Shown: positions 1 to 9,600 of the stretch, piece after piece
Layout of the letters: each line of letters opens with the position of its first letter
How positions within the stretch are numbered: the stretch's first letter is position 1
Source: Paulinella micropora
Lineage: Eukaryota > Cercozoa > Imbricatea > Euglyphida
DNA length: 51,994 nucleotides
NCBI GenBank assembly: GCA_009731375.1
Contig: BJOX01000053.1
Coordinates: 912,070-964,063 of the forward strand
Direction of reading: 5' to 3'
Position numbers and translations under genes: made by a program
Notes under the pieces: model-generated
The model's input: only the letters and a program-made list of their open reading frames with translations
Database searches by the model: none
Told to the model about the DNA's origin: nothing

Positions 1-26
1 TAATAATAATAATAATAATAATAATA

Positions 27-316
27 GTGCTTCTCTGTCAATGGCTGATGCAAATCTGCACATGCGCCTCCATCGTCTCACCCGTGAGGGGCTCTGTCAA
101 TGGCTGATGCAAATCTGCACATGCGCCTCCATCGTCTCACCCGTGAGGGGAGTACGAAGAATTGACGATAGGCTCTAATGACACCCCCGCAAGGGCAGTT
201 CCAACACTTCCAGACGGACCGGTATGTTCAATGAAAATACTGGTGGCACCGACGGGAATCGAACTGGCGACAGGGCCCAGATGGTAGAACTTGACCACTG
301 GGCTATCACGGTGTCC
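27..316 (-). mobile_element. tRNA-derived SINE, copy 1
   Basis: Complete SINE on the minus strand. Its tRNA-like head lies at the right end (about 243-316) and reads, on the minus strand, GGACACC..., an A-box-like TAGCCCAGTGG and a B-box-like GTTCGATTCC, ending GGTGCCACCA. The 3' body ends in GAGAAGCACTATT at the left. Both ends run into (TAA/ATT)n. About 65 bp of the 3' end is duplicated in tandem (27-92 and from 93 on). There is one copy of the 26-bp internal module. Confidence 0.85.
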
Positions 317-379
<63 letters not shown>

Positions 380-380
380 G

Positions 381-646
381 TGCTTCTCTGTCAATGGCTG
401 ATGCATTTCTGCACATGCGCCTCCATCGTCTCACCCGTGAGGGGAGTACGAAGAATTGACGATAGGCTCTAATGACACCCCCGCAAGGGCAGTTCCAACA
501 CTTCCAGACGGACCGGTATGTTCAATGAAAATACTGGTCCAGACGGACCGGTATGTTCAATGAAAATACTGGTGGCACCGACGGGAATCGAACTGGCGAC
601 AGGGCCCAGATGGTAGAACTTGACCACTGGGCTATCACGGTGTCCA
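381..646 (-). mobile_element. tRNA-derived SINE, copy 2
   Basis: Second full-length SINE of the same family and orientation, separated from copy 1 only by (ATA)n. The internal 26-bp module (CCAGTATTTTCATTGAACAT...) is present twice in direct orientation (about 505-573). The tRNA-like head is at 575-646. It is flanked by (AAT)n on both sides. Confidence 0.85.
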
Positions 647-846
647 AATGATAATAATAATAGCAATAATAATAATAATATAATAATAATAATATAATAA
701 TAATAATATAATATATATATATATATTATATATTTATTTCTATATGTATATATATATCACTGGACAAAACAGTCGAATGATCTTCCAAGTCTATGACGAT
801 GGCACCCTCTAGAAGGACCCGAACGTATGCACGTTAATATATGTAC

Positions 847-1072
847 AAGCGATCTTTGGGAGATTTTTGGGTGAGGCAAGGGTGAGCCGCCTCCCTGGTT
901 TTCAAAAACCAAGTCTCGGCTCTGGAACGGCTCGAATAGCTCTAATTCTTCTTTGTTAATAGTAAATACATAACTTAGCTGATTTCTGATGGTTTAGAAC
1001 AGGTTTGAGATCTACGAAAAACTGTGAGGCGGCTCACCCTCGCCTCACCAAAAATCTCCCAAAGATCGCTTT
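847..1072. mobile_element. MITE-like element with 47-bp terminal inverted repeats
   Basis: Positions 847-893 and 1026-1072 are inverted copies of each other with only about two differences (outer end AAGCGATCTTTGGGAGATTT). The 132-bp interior has no coding potential and contains a small palindrome around TGGTTTTCAAAAACCA. Size and structure fit a non-autonomous DNA transposon. A convincing target duplication is not visible; TGTA occurs next to both ends, but with an extra base on the left. The superfamily is not recognised. Confidence 0.55.
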
Positions 1073-1160
1073 GTATGTATGTATGTATGCATGCAAGTGC
1101 CTTTATACTATATATTTTTACATATATATTTATATATACATATAAACACATAACAGCTAT

Positions 1161-1256
1161 AACACACACACACACAGACACACAAACACAAACACACACA
1201 CACACACAAATATACGCACACAAACATACACACACACATACACATACACACACACC
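1161..1256. repeat. (CA)n microsatellite
   Basis: Interrupted ACACAC repeats with GACA, AAACA and CATACA variants. The Cys/Val-rich or Thr/His-rich frames here are artefacts of the repeat. The rest of 1073-2040 holds no gene I can support. Confidence 0.9.
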
Positions 1257-2063
1257 AATCCAGTATGACATTTCAAATGGAAAACACATAGTATATATGC
1301 ATAAAGTACATGCATGTTCATAATACAGACATGAGATCTGACATGTACACCTCTTGTTTGTACTACACAGACAGACAACCCATAAACTCACAGAAAACGT
1401 TTCATACAACAACATTAGGAGCAGCAGTGAGCTTCTAGTGATGGAAAGGCAATCAAGGCAGCAGTATTACGGAAGAGGGGCACGCCTAGGCGGGACCCCC
1501 GCCATGGGCCTTCACCAGGCCGCCTCAGGGCCGCTCTGCTTTCACCCTAGGAGGGTAACAAGTATAAAATTATATTAAACCCACGCGCTCTTTTGTGAAG
1601 GGTCGTTGCTGGTACATCGAAGGGAACTGTTTGTGTAAGACAGAGGCTCTAGGTATGTGAGAAAATGGCAAAAATCACGCCATCGAATGGCATCCGGTCT
1701 AATTTGGTGGCACCAGTCGCGACAAAAGATTTCTACCAACCTTTCTCAACGACAACTTCTCAGGGATGACAAGCAACGAACAGAACGGTCCCGTGCTGTG
1801 CGTTCCATAATCTCATAGTAGAAAGATCATGTTATCTAAGCAGCAAACTCTCATTCTCTAAAATTGAAAGCTTCCCCTTTCAAAGTTCATTGTCGCTGTA
1901 CTTGTGTCTGATTCTGTGTTGTGATATGCATTATTGTAACCGCAGACCTCAACGTGGTCGAAAGCCTGCTGTTTCGCTTCGCTACCACTCCGGACGAGAA
2001 GTTAGAGACAGCTGTGATGCGTGTGCTACCAAGGGTCACGTTTTTTTCTTGTGGTTTGTTGGT

Positions 2064-2180
2064 GTTGTTGTCGTCGTCGTCGTCGTCGTCGTTATTGTTG
2101 TTGTTGTTGTTATTGTTGTTGTTGTTTTTGTTGTTTTTGTTGTTGTTGAATTTAATAATAATAATAATAATAATAATAAT
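2064..2180. repeat. Trinucleotide microsatellite (GTC)n(GTT)n(AAT)n
   Basis: Runs of TCG, TTG and ATA triplets merge into one another and form the left border of the next dispersed element. Homopolymeric Ser, Leu or Ile frames here are not genes. Confidence 0.9.
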
Positions 2181-2891
2181 AGTGTATCTCCTGCCAATTG
2201 CTGAGCCAAAAGGCCATGTGCATCCAGTCCTCCATTCCATAAGGAAAGTCTCCACACCAATCGGTGGAATAAAGGAAGTGANNNNNNNNNNNNNNNNNNN
2301 NNNNNNNNNNNNNNNNNNNNNNNNNNNNNNNNNNNNNNNNNNNNNNNNNNNNNNNNNNNNNNNNNNNNNNNNNNNNNNNNNNNNNNNNNNNNNNNNNNNN
2401 NNNNNNNNNNNNNNNNNNNNNNNNNNNNNNNNNNNNNNNNNNNNNNNNNNNNNNNNNNNNNNNNNNNNNNNNNNNNNNNTTACTATATCTGAGGCGTACT
2501 GATGCAGCTCATGGCATATCCTCAACGGACATAAGCCTCCAATACGCTTGTTCGAGGTCCTCCACCCCCCCGTGTCAGTCTCTCGCCTGATGATCGGGGC
2601 CACCGATGGAGCTCCTGAGGGCAAGACTGGACTAAGCCGAGGTTATTCCGCAGTCCCAGCAACCTCTTGCAAGACGTCACCGAATGTGCAAGTGCATACA
2701 CCAAGCGCGGTTGCTAGAGCTGCCTCGAAACCCCACCCATAACAATCTGGTGTCTGCTGGGTCCTGGGCTATCAACCAGCATATGCGGAGTTTAAGATCT
2801 TTTACGCGCGCAACGACCCTCCTCCCCAGCATCTACCACCAAAGGGTTATGAGTTGGCGTCACAGTTTAACGCCTTGAGGCCATTGGGCTG
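2181..2891 (-). mobile_element. Dispersed repeat family 2 (SINE-like), interrupted by a gap
   Basis: A roughly 700-bp element bracketed by (AAT)n on both sides. On the minus strand its 3' end reads GGATGCACATGGCC...ATACACTATT, resembling the 3' ends of the other short elements here. Parts recur at 5867-5989 and 16918-17083 in opposite orientation, which defines a family. Positions 2282-2479 are N. No recognisable protein domain is seen. Confidence 0.6.
2282..2479. other. Assembly gap (N)
   Basis: 198 undetermined bases inside dispersed repeat family 2. Confidence 0.99.
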
Positions 2892-2976
2892 AATAATAAT
2901 AATAATAATAATAAAACTTAAACAAAGTATTTAAAATGCAAGATGGTGTGTGGCTACGGCCTTCAATTTCCACTTT

Positions 2977-3010
<34 letters not shown>

Positions 3011-3439
3011 GCTGTTGTTGTTGTTGTTGTTGTATTCAATAATAATAATAAAACTTAAACAAAGTATTTAAAATGCAAGATGGTGTGTGGCTACGGCCTT
3101 CAATTTCCACTATTGTTGTTGTTGTTGTTTTTGTTTTTGTTGTTGTTGTTGTTGTTGCTTTTGTTTTTGTTGTAAATTTAATTACAGTAATTAAACCAGT
3201 GGCATGATGGTGCATGGATATTGGCCTTTAAACCAACTTAAAAACAAGTAGATGTCTAATCATCCCCGGTCGACTCGGGACGGGACGCCAGAGCATCTCA
3301 TGTCTCACTGTACTATAGGACTCTAGAGCTCAAAGACAAGAAATAAAGAGAGAGGAAGGAAAAAGTTGTTGTTGTTGTTGTTGTTGTAAATTTAATTACA
3401 GTAATTAAACCAATGGCATGATGGTGCATGGATGACGGC

Positions 3440-3472
<33 letters not shown>

Positions 3473-3592
3473 AAATTTAATTACAGTAATGAAACCAATT
3501 GCATGATGGTGCATTGTTGTTGTTGTTGTTGTTGTTGTTGAATAATTATAATAGAATTTAAACAAAGTGATCAAACTCAAACTGCAAGATGG

Positions 3593-3643
<51 letters not shown>

Positions 3644-4048
3644 AACTTTAATTACAGTAATTAAACCAATGACATGATGGCGCATGGATGACGGCCTGTT
3701 GTTGTTGTTGTTGTTGTTCAATTTAATAATAATAATAAAATTTAAACAAAGTGTTGTTGTTGTTGTTGTTAAATTTAATTAAAGTAATTAAACCAATGGC
3801 ATGATGGTGCATGGCTAATTTTTGTTTGTTTGTTTGTTTGTTGTTTGTTGTTTGTTTGTTTGTTTGTTTGTAGTTGTAGTTAGTTGTTGTAGTTGTTGTA
3901 GTTGTTGTAGTTGCAGTTGTTGTTCTTTTGTTCTTTTGTTGTTCTTTTCTTGTTGTTGTTGTTGTTGTTGTTGTGGTGGTGGTGGTGGTGGCTGTGGTGG
4001 TTGTTGCTGTTATTGTTGTCGTTTTTGTTGTTGTTGTTTTCGCTAACA
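2892..4048. repeat. Composite satellite: (GTT)n alternating with short hairpin-bearing units
   Basis: Blocks of (GTT)n alternate with a roughly 50-bp unit, GTAAATTTAATTACAGTAAT..., ending in ATGATGGTGCATGGATGACGG. Copies lie near 3171, 3387, 3470, 3641 and 3769. Each contains the 9-bp inverted repeat TTTAATTAC-A-GTAATTAAA or a slightly changed form. A second unit (AAACTTAAACAAAGTATTTA..., ending GGCTACGGCC) occurs near 2916 and 3048. The right end degenerates into (GTT), (GTTT) and (GGT) tracts. No gene is seen. Confidence 0.8.
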
Positions 4049-4106
4049 ACTGGCAGCAAGTCCGATGCAGGTAAGAAGAGCTGTATGGAAGAGAAGACTG
4101 TCCCTA

Positions 4107-4401
4107 GCGCGCTAGCTGTTGTTGTTGTTGATGATGATGATGATGGTGATGATGACGATGATGATAATTACATGGAAGTTGTTGATCTTCTTCTTCTTCT
4201 TCTTCTTCTTCTTCTTCTTCTTCTTCTTCCTCTTCCTCTTCCTCTTCCTCCTCCTAGTCCTCTTCCTCCTCCTCCTCCTCCTCCTCTCCTTCTTCTTCTT
4301 CTTCTTCCTCCTCCTCCTCCTCCTCGTCTTCTTCCTCTTCTTCTTCCTCTTCTTCTTCCTATTCTTCTTCTTCTTCTTATTATTATTATTATTATTATTA
4401 T
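4107..4401. repeat. Trinucleotide microsatellites (GTT)(GAT)(CTT)(CCT)(TTA)
   Basis: A succession of pure and interrupted triplet tracts leads directly into the head of SINE copy 3. The polypyrimidine part (about 4185-4380) is strongly strand-asymmetric. No gene is seen. Confidence 0.9.
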
Positions 4402-4670
4402 GGACACCGTGATAGCCCAGTGGTCAAGTTCTACCATCTGGGCCCTGTCGCCAGTTCGATTCCAGTCGGTGCCACCAGTATTTTCATTGAACATACCGGT
4501 CTATGTCTGGATCGGTATGTTCAATGAAAATACCGGCCCGTCTGGAAGTGTTGGAACTGCCCTTGCGGGGGTGTCATTAGAGCTTATCGTCAATTCTTCG
4601 TACTCCCCTCACGGGTGAGACGATGGAGGCGCATGTGCAGAAATGCATCAGCCATTGACAGAGAAGCACT
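4402..4670 (+). mobile_element. tRNA-derived SINE, copy 3
   Basis: Full-length plus-strand copy from GGACACCGTGATAGCCCAGT to GACAGAGAAGCACT, with (TTA)n before and (ATT)n after. The internal module occurs once forward and once inverted (about 4475-4543), so the body contains a perfect-looking hairpin not found in the other copies. Confidence 0.85.
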
Positions 4671-4697
4671 ATTATTGTTATTATTATTATCATTATT

Positions 4698-5169
4698 ATG
4701 GAGGGGTTCACAGTATGGCACCCCATGGAAAGAGGAGGTGGCTGGGCCTCTTCCCGAGGCTATGTCGTTGTGTTGGTTCCGAGGCTATGCCGTTGTGTTG
4801 TTTTTATAAGACATACACCACGTGGGATCAAAGGGGTATATACATTCCGAGATCTAGGGGTGGTGACGGTTTCGAGGCGTCCCAGACACTTACCGCAAAA
4901 CGTCCTCATGCGCTGGCAGACCGCATGAAATGTCTGCTACCCCTCTTGAGTACCTCCATTCGACTTATACCCAGTCTTGTGGAACTCTCTCATAGGGAAC
5001 ATCAATCATTTGCAGTTGATTCCCTGCAAGGTACCCGACACGCCGAGCGGGTAGCTATTCAGGGATGGTTAGAGTCACTCTTCCCTCCCCAGCAAGTCAC
5101 TGTTGTGACTGTTAGGGCGAGGGATGGAGGCGCATGGCCCTTGGGCTCGGCCATGACAGATCAATACAC
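4698..5169 (+). mobile_element. Dispersed repeat family 3 (SINE-like)
   Basis: A roughly 470-bp element bracketed by (TTA)n on the left and (ATT)n on the right, like the SINEs. Its 3' end, GATGGAGGCGCATGGCCCTT...AATACACTATT, shares the GGAGGCGCATG motif with the tRNA-derived SINE and the tail GGCTCnGC...ACACTATT with family 2. The 245-codon open frame running through it also includes the neighbouring SINE and microsatellite, so I do not call it a gene. No second copy of the 5' part is present in this window. Confidence 0.55.
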
Positions 5170-5200
<31 letters not shown>

Positions 5201-5403
5201 GGACACCGTGATAGCCCAGTGGTCAAGTTCTACCATCTGGGCCCTGTCGCCAGTTCGATTCCCGTCGGTGCCACCAGTATTTTCATTGAACATACCGGTC
5301 CGTCTGGAAGTGTTGGAACTGCCCTTGCGGGGGTGTCATTAGAGCTTATCGTCAATTCTTCGTACTCCCCTCACGGGTGAGACGATGGAGGCGCATGTGC
5401 AGA
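5201..5403 (+). mobile_element. tRNA-derived SINE, copy 4 (3' end lost in a gap)
   Basis: Plus-strand copy with an intact tRNA-like head and a single internal module; sequence stops at GTGCAGA where 10 Ns begin (5404-5413). It is preceded by (ATT)n. Confidence 0.85.
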
Positions 5404-5413
5404 NNNNNNNNNN

Positions 5414-5539
5414 CCTGCTGTTGCTGTTGCTGCTATGTCTGTTTGGTGTTCTGACAATGCGTTGGGATCGGCTGACCCCGGTGACCCAATGGAGGCACAT
5501 GTCCAGGATCTGGATCTGATGCTATAGTCTGAGGAAGCC

Positions 5540-5541
<2 letters not shown>
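5414..5541 (+). mobile_element. Dispersed repeat family 4, 3' part
   Basis: Sequence with CCCAATGGAGGCACATGTCC about 60 bp before an (ATT)n tail. A related element lies at 51771-51865 in inverse orientation with the same GGAGGCACATGTCC motif and (ATT)n flanks. The left end is cut by the gap. Confidence 0.45.
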
Positions 5542-5575
<34 letters not shown>

Positions 5576-5614
5576 GGACACCGTGATAGCCCAGTGGTCA
5601 AGTTCTACCATCTG
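5576..5614 (+). mobile_element. tRNA-derived SINE, copy 5 (fragment before gap)
   Basis: The first 39 bp of the tRNA-like head, including the A-box-like TAGCCCAGTGG, directly follow (ATT)n; 252 Ns (5615-5866) follow. Confidence 0.8.
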
Positions 5615-5866
5615 NNNNNNNNNNNNNNNNNNNNNNNNNNNNNNNNNNNNNNNNNNNNNNNNNNNNNNNNNNNNNNNNNNNNNNNNNNNNNNNNNNNNNN
5701 NNNNNNNNNNNNNNNNNNNNNNNNNNNNNNNNNNNNNNNNNNNNNNNNNNNNNNNNNNNNNNNNNNNNNNNNNNNNNNNNNNNNNNNNNNNNNNNNNNNN
5801 NNNNNNNNNNNNNNNNNNNNNNNNNNNNNNNNNNNNNNNNNNNNNNNNNNNNNNNNNNNNNNNNNN
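5615..5866. other. Assembly gap (N)
   Basis: 252 undetermined bases within SINE copy 5 and its right flank. Confidence 0.99.
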
Positions 5867-5989
5867 TAAGGGAGTACATAGGCCATCGGTCCTTTCCATG
5901 GGCTGATTGGTATAAAGCTCCTAGAGTAATGTTCTATGCCGTCACTTCCTTTATTCCACCGATTGGTGTGGAGACTTTCCTTATGGAAT
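5867..5989 (+). mobile_element. Dispersed repeat family 2, fragment
   Basis: Positions about 5938-5989 match the reverse complement of about 2225-2281 (CACTTCCTTTATTCCACCGA...). The left side starts after one gap and the right side runs into another (5990-6103). Confidence 0.6.
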
Positions 5990-6103
5990 NNNNNNNNNNN
6001 NNNNNNNNNNNNNNNNNNNNNNNNNNNNNNNNNNNNNNNNNNNNNNNNNNNNNNNNNNNNNNNNNNNNNNNNNNNNNNNNNNNNNNNNNNNNNNNNNNNN
6101 NNN
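5990..6103. other. Assembly gap (N)
   Basis: 114 undetermined bases between a family 2 fragment and the 3' half of a SINE. Confidence 0.99.
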
Positions 6104-6235
6104 CCGTCTGGAAGTGTTGGAACTGCCCTTGCGGGGGTGTCATTAGAGCCTATCGTCAATTCTTCGTACTCCCCTCACGGGTGAGACGATGGAGGCGCAT
6201 GTGCAGATTTGCATCAGCCATTGACAGAGAAGCAC

Positions 6236-6236
<1 letters not shown>
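6104..6236 (+). mobile_element. tRNA-derived SINE, copy 6 (3' half)
   Basis: The 3' body from CCGTCTGGAAGTGTTGGAAC to GAGAAGCACT is followed by (ATT)n; the tRNA-like head is lost in the preceding gap. Confidence 0.8.
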
Positions 6237-6278
<42 letters not shown>

Positions 6279-6570
6279 GTTGTTGTTGTTGTTGTTTTTG
6301 TTGTTATTACTATTATTATCCTACTCCTCCTCAACCTCTTCTCCTTCTTCTCCTACTCCTTCTCCTCCTCTCCTCCCTCCTCCTCCTTCTTCTTCTCCTT
6401 CTCCTCCTCCTCCTCCTCCTCCTTCTTCTTCTTCTTCTTCTTCTTCTTCTCCTCCTCCTCCTCCTCCTCCTTCTTCTTCTTCTTCTTCTTCTTCTCCATC
6501 TCCTCCTCCTCCTCCACCACCACCACCTTCTTCTTCTTCTTCTTCTTCTTCTTCTTCTTCTTTTTCTTTG
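6237..6570. repeat. Microsatellite tract (ATT)n(GTT)n(CTT/CCT)n
   Basis: About 330 bp of triplet repeats, mostly polypyrimidine on the plus strand, ends about 125 bp before the first recognisable ECM29 exon. It may lie in an ECM29 intron. Confidence 0.9.
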
Positions 6571-6697
6571 TTTCCCTGTAGGTCCTGCCTTCGCTTGGTC
6601 ACAGTTCTGCTAAGGTCATGTACACATTTTACCCGTCATTTGTTGCACCAAGTTTCACATTTTCGTCACATGGATCTCTACTATTGTTCGTGTTCAG

Positions 6698-9600
6698 GTC
6701 CGTGACAAGACAGTGGAGCTTCTGTCTCATTTAACAAAAAGAATGGAAGTATTGCCCGCAATGAAGCTTCCTTTGGCCGACCTGGTTGCCATTTACACGG
6801 CCGACTCCAACCCTCTTGCGTCCACGGATTCATCGGAGCCTGCTCTTGCTCCTTTGACTTCCTCCGCCTTCGTGCAGCGGTTCGCCCTCTTATTTCTACA
6901 AAAAGGTTTAGATCCTTTGCGTTGCAGTGGGGAGGAACGTAACTTGTATGTGCCACAACTCTTAGCCGCTTTGTCAATAAGGCCTGGTCACCATGCTGAG
7001 CTACTGCATTTATTTTGGCAATCCTTGCCAGACATCAAATACCGAACTGTGCAAGACGCTGAGGAGCAGGCCAAAAGAGAGGAAGAAAAACAGTTACAAC
7101 AACGTCAGAATCAGCAAGCAGGTGCTGAGGGGGCTCGTATTGCTCTTGGTGGGGAAAGCAAAAGGCAGGAAGAAATCGGGCAGAGAGAAGACTTTGATGA
7201 GGAGGAGCAGGAAATTCTCTTGCCTGGCGAGAATCCCCGTCGCGGAGATGTTCGATTTGTGTGCCTAAAGCAAGCACAGGTGCGAGAGGTGGTACTGCGC
7301 TTTGCCCAAGACGCGCTTCTCTTTCGTCTGCCCCCAACAAGCACTACCACACCCTCCAAGCCGCCCCAGGACGGATCGCCACAATCACCGGCGGGAGGTA
7401 AAGAGGCAGAAGTCGGTGCTCTACTGCCAGGCCTTTCAACAGAAGCAATTGCACTGGTGACCAAAGACGGCCAGCAATTGTCCTACCTTGGCAAGCCTGG
7501 CAAACTCGGCCAGCTGCAGGTATCGCCTCGGCAGCTAAGGAGTACCTTTGTTTCAATCTGTTTCTCGTCATGACAGGCGTCCTTGTTGAGCTTCTTGACC
7601 GGCGTTGGGTGGTTTCGCGATAATGAAATTTTGCTGCCTCTGCTCTGTGCGGCAGCTTCGGGCACCGAGGTAAGCAGGAAAGATCTGTTTGCCTTGCTCA
7701 GCATGAGGTTGTTTTGCGCTCAGCTGCTGGTGGCTCGGGCGGAAGAGTCAGTGCGGAGGATGAAGGGACTGCGGCTGGACCAGAACGAGCTGGTGACTGC
7801 GCTCTACATCTTGTACTTGGGTTCCAAGGACACTCCCAAGGTCTTCTCACAACACATCTGTACACGACTGCAGACGGCATCTTGGCTGAGATAGCATGAA
7901 GGTCTTATGAAGCTATGATTGTAAAAACACCGCGCCTGTAGTGTTATGAAGTTATGTTTTGTTCAAAGCATCACGCCCGTCTTTGTGCAACCTCTGGGCT
8001 CTGTTAAGGTACCACTTGACCGTCAGCGGCAACCTGCGTCACTGGCGCTGAAGTATTTAATCCTTCCCCATCTTTGTCGCTCGTCTTCGGCTGCCTCCTC
8101 AGACTTCTCAGTCAGTGCCGTCAAGGTACACCGTGGCTGCCACTTGCGTGCATGCGTGCGCATTTCCTTGTTCGTGTAGGTTTTGTACGATTCCGTGCTT
8201 GGTCCCAACAGCACGCTCAAGTCAGTTTGAGCTCCACCCCACAAAAACACCTAGAAAAAAAGAAGTCTTCAAAAACTTTCTTAATTTGTAAAAATCTTCT
8301 CAATCGTACCTTGTTTGTCAGAAAGAAAGCTATGTGTTTGCCAAGTGCAGCAGCTTGACACGTGTGGTGTCGTAGGCTTCGAGTTGAGGGCCAGCTTTTT
8401 CTTGCGCACGTGCTGCGCGCTACGCCTGACCCTACCCTGCAACGCACCGCCCCTCTTCTGCTCAAGGTATCAATTTTCGTCTCATGCTCTGACACTGCCT
8501 TGCAGCTCACGCGCCACCAGCACCAAAACGTACGTGTACTTAAGTACGTGTTACGTATAAGTTTGTAAATATGCATGTGAGTTGCCGTGACTTCTGTGGC
8601 GGAGGATAGCCGGCCTTTTTTGTTGTTGACTAGGCAAGCTTTATGCATGTTTGTACGCATGTTTGTATGCATGTGGTTCCATGTATCGGTTTTTTTTGGC
8701 TCGGTAGGCGCTCTTGCAGCTAGCGGCGCTGTGTGACAAGAACCAAAAGCAGCAGAGCCAGCCTGTCCCGCCGCGGCCTGCGCTCACTGCCATCCCGCCT
8801 GGCGGCGCTATGCTGCCTCCGCCTCTGAAAGTAGGCCTCGACCCACGCTGGGAACGGCTCCAGGTGTCGACTTGTCCTGACTCATTCTGTCACTTCATCG
8901 CTGTCCATAGTCTTTCCATCGGCCAACGGCAGACACTGAGCTTGTGGTGTTTGGTGCTGTAGGGAATGGCGCTGGGATCCTTGGGTCACTTGTGCAGCCG
9001 CGTACCTGCCTTAGCTAACAAGGATGGCAAAATGCTCTCCTTTTTATTTCAAACCATGAAGAAAGCCTCCGAAGAGGTACGCAAGACCAAGCCAGAAAAG
9101 GAGTGTTTCGTCTGTCAAAAGGCTCCGACGGTGGTGGCTGTGTGCAGGACAAGGCCGGGCTGGTGCAGCACGTGCATGAGGGTCTGAACTTGTTGCGGCG
9201 CGCCTACTGCACAGCGCCTGCCGAAGTGTTGGCCCAGGTGCAGACTCAGCTCTGGAAACTTGCACAGCACACCAACAGGTGACTCTCTTCTCTCTGTATT
9301 TGCATGACACGCACAAAATGTCGTACCCAACCTGTAGGAGAGTGAAGCTCGCTGCCTTACAGTGCTCCAATATACTGTATCCATTCCAGGACTGCCAAGC
9401 AAGGTCAGAACCCATGCCCATCATGTCCATTCTTGGATTCTTTGCAGTATATTCAAATCAAGCCTGCCTCGGCTATAATTTACACAACGATAATATAGAA
9501 CGTAAACTTAAATTGCAGGGATATCCCTTGTAGATTAGCTTTTCAAGACAAAGAGGGAGTGAATTCGAGTTGCAGACCTGCCGCTCAGTGTTTGGCTACT

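Noticed and set aside
243-316. A true tRNA gene
   Set aside because: The head has A- and B-box-like motifs, but the T arm does not pair well and the sequence recurs in dispersed copies with a fixed 3' body, so it is a SINE head.
137-472. Open frames of repeated Tyr, Ile or similar residues over SINE and microsatellite sequence
   Set aside because: They are translations of (ATT)n and SINE sequence and recur wherever the repeat does.
2892-4048. CRISPR-like array (regular repeats and spacers)
   Set aside because: The spacers are (GTT)n tracts of variable length in a eukaryotic genome; it is a composite satellite.
4643-5380. A 245-codon gene across family 3
   Set aside because: It begins in one SINE, crosses microsatellites and ends in another SINE; not a plausible protein.
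7111-7464. Antisense open frames within ECM29 exons
   Set aside because: GC-rich coding sequence gives open antisense frames; the plus strand has spliced exons with family similarity.
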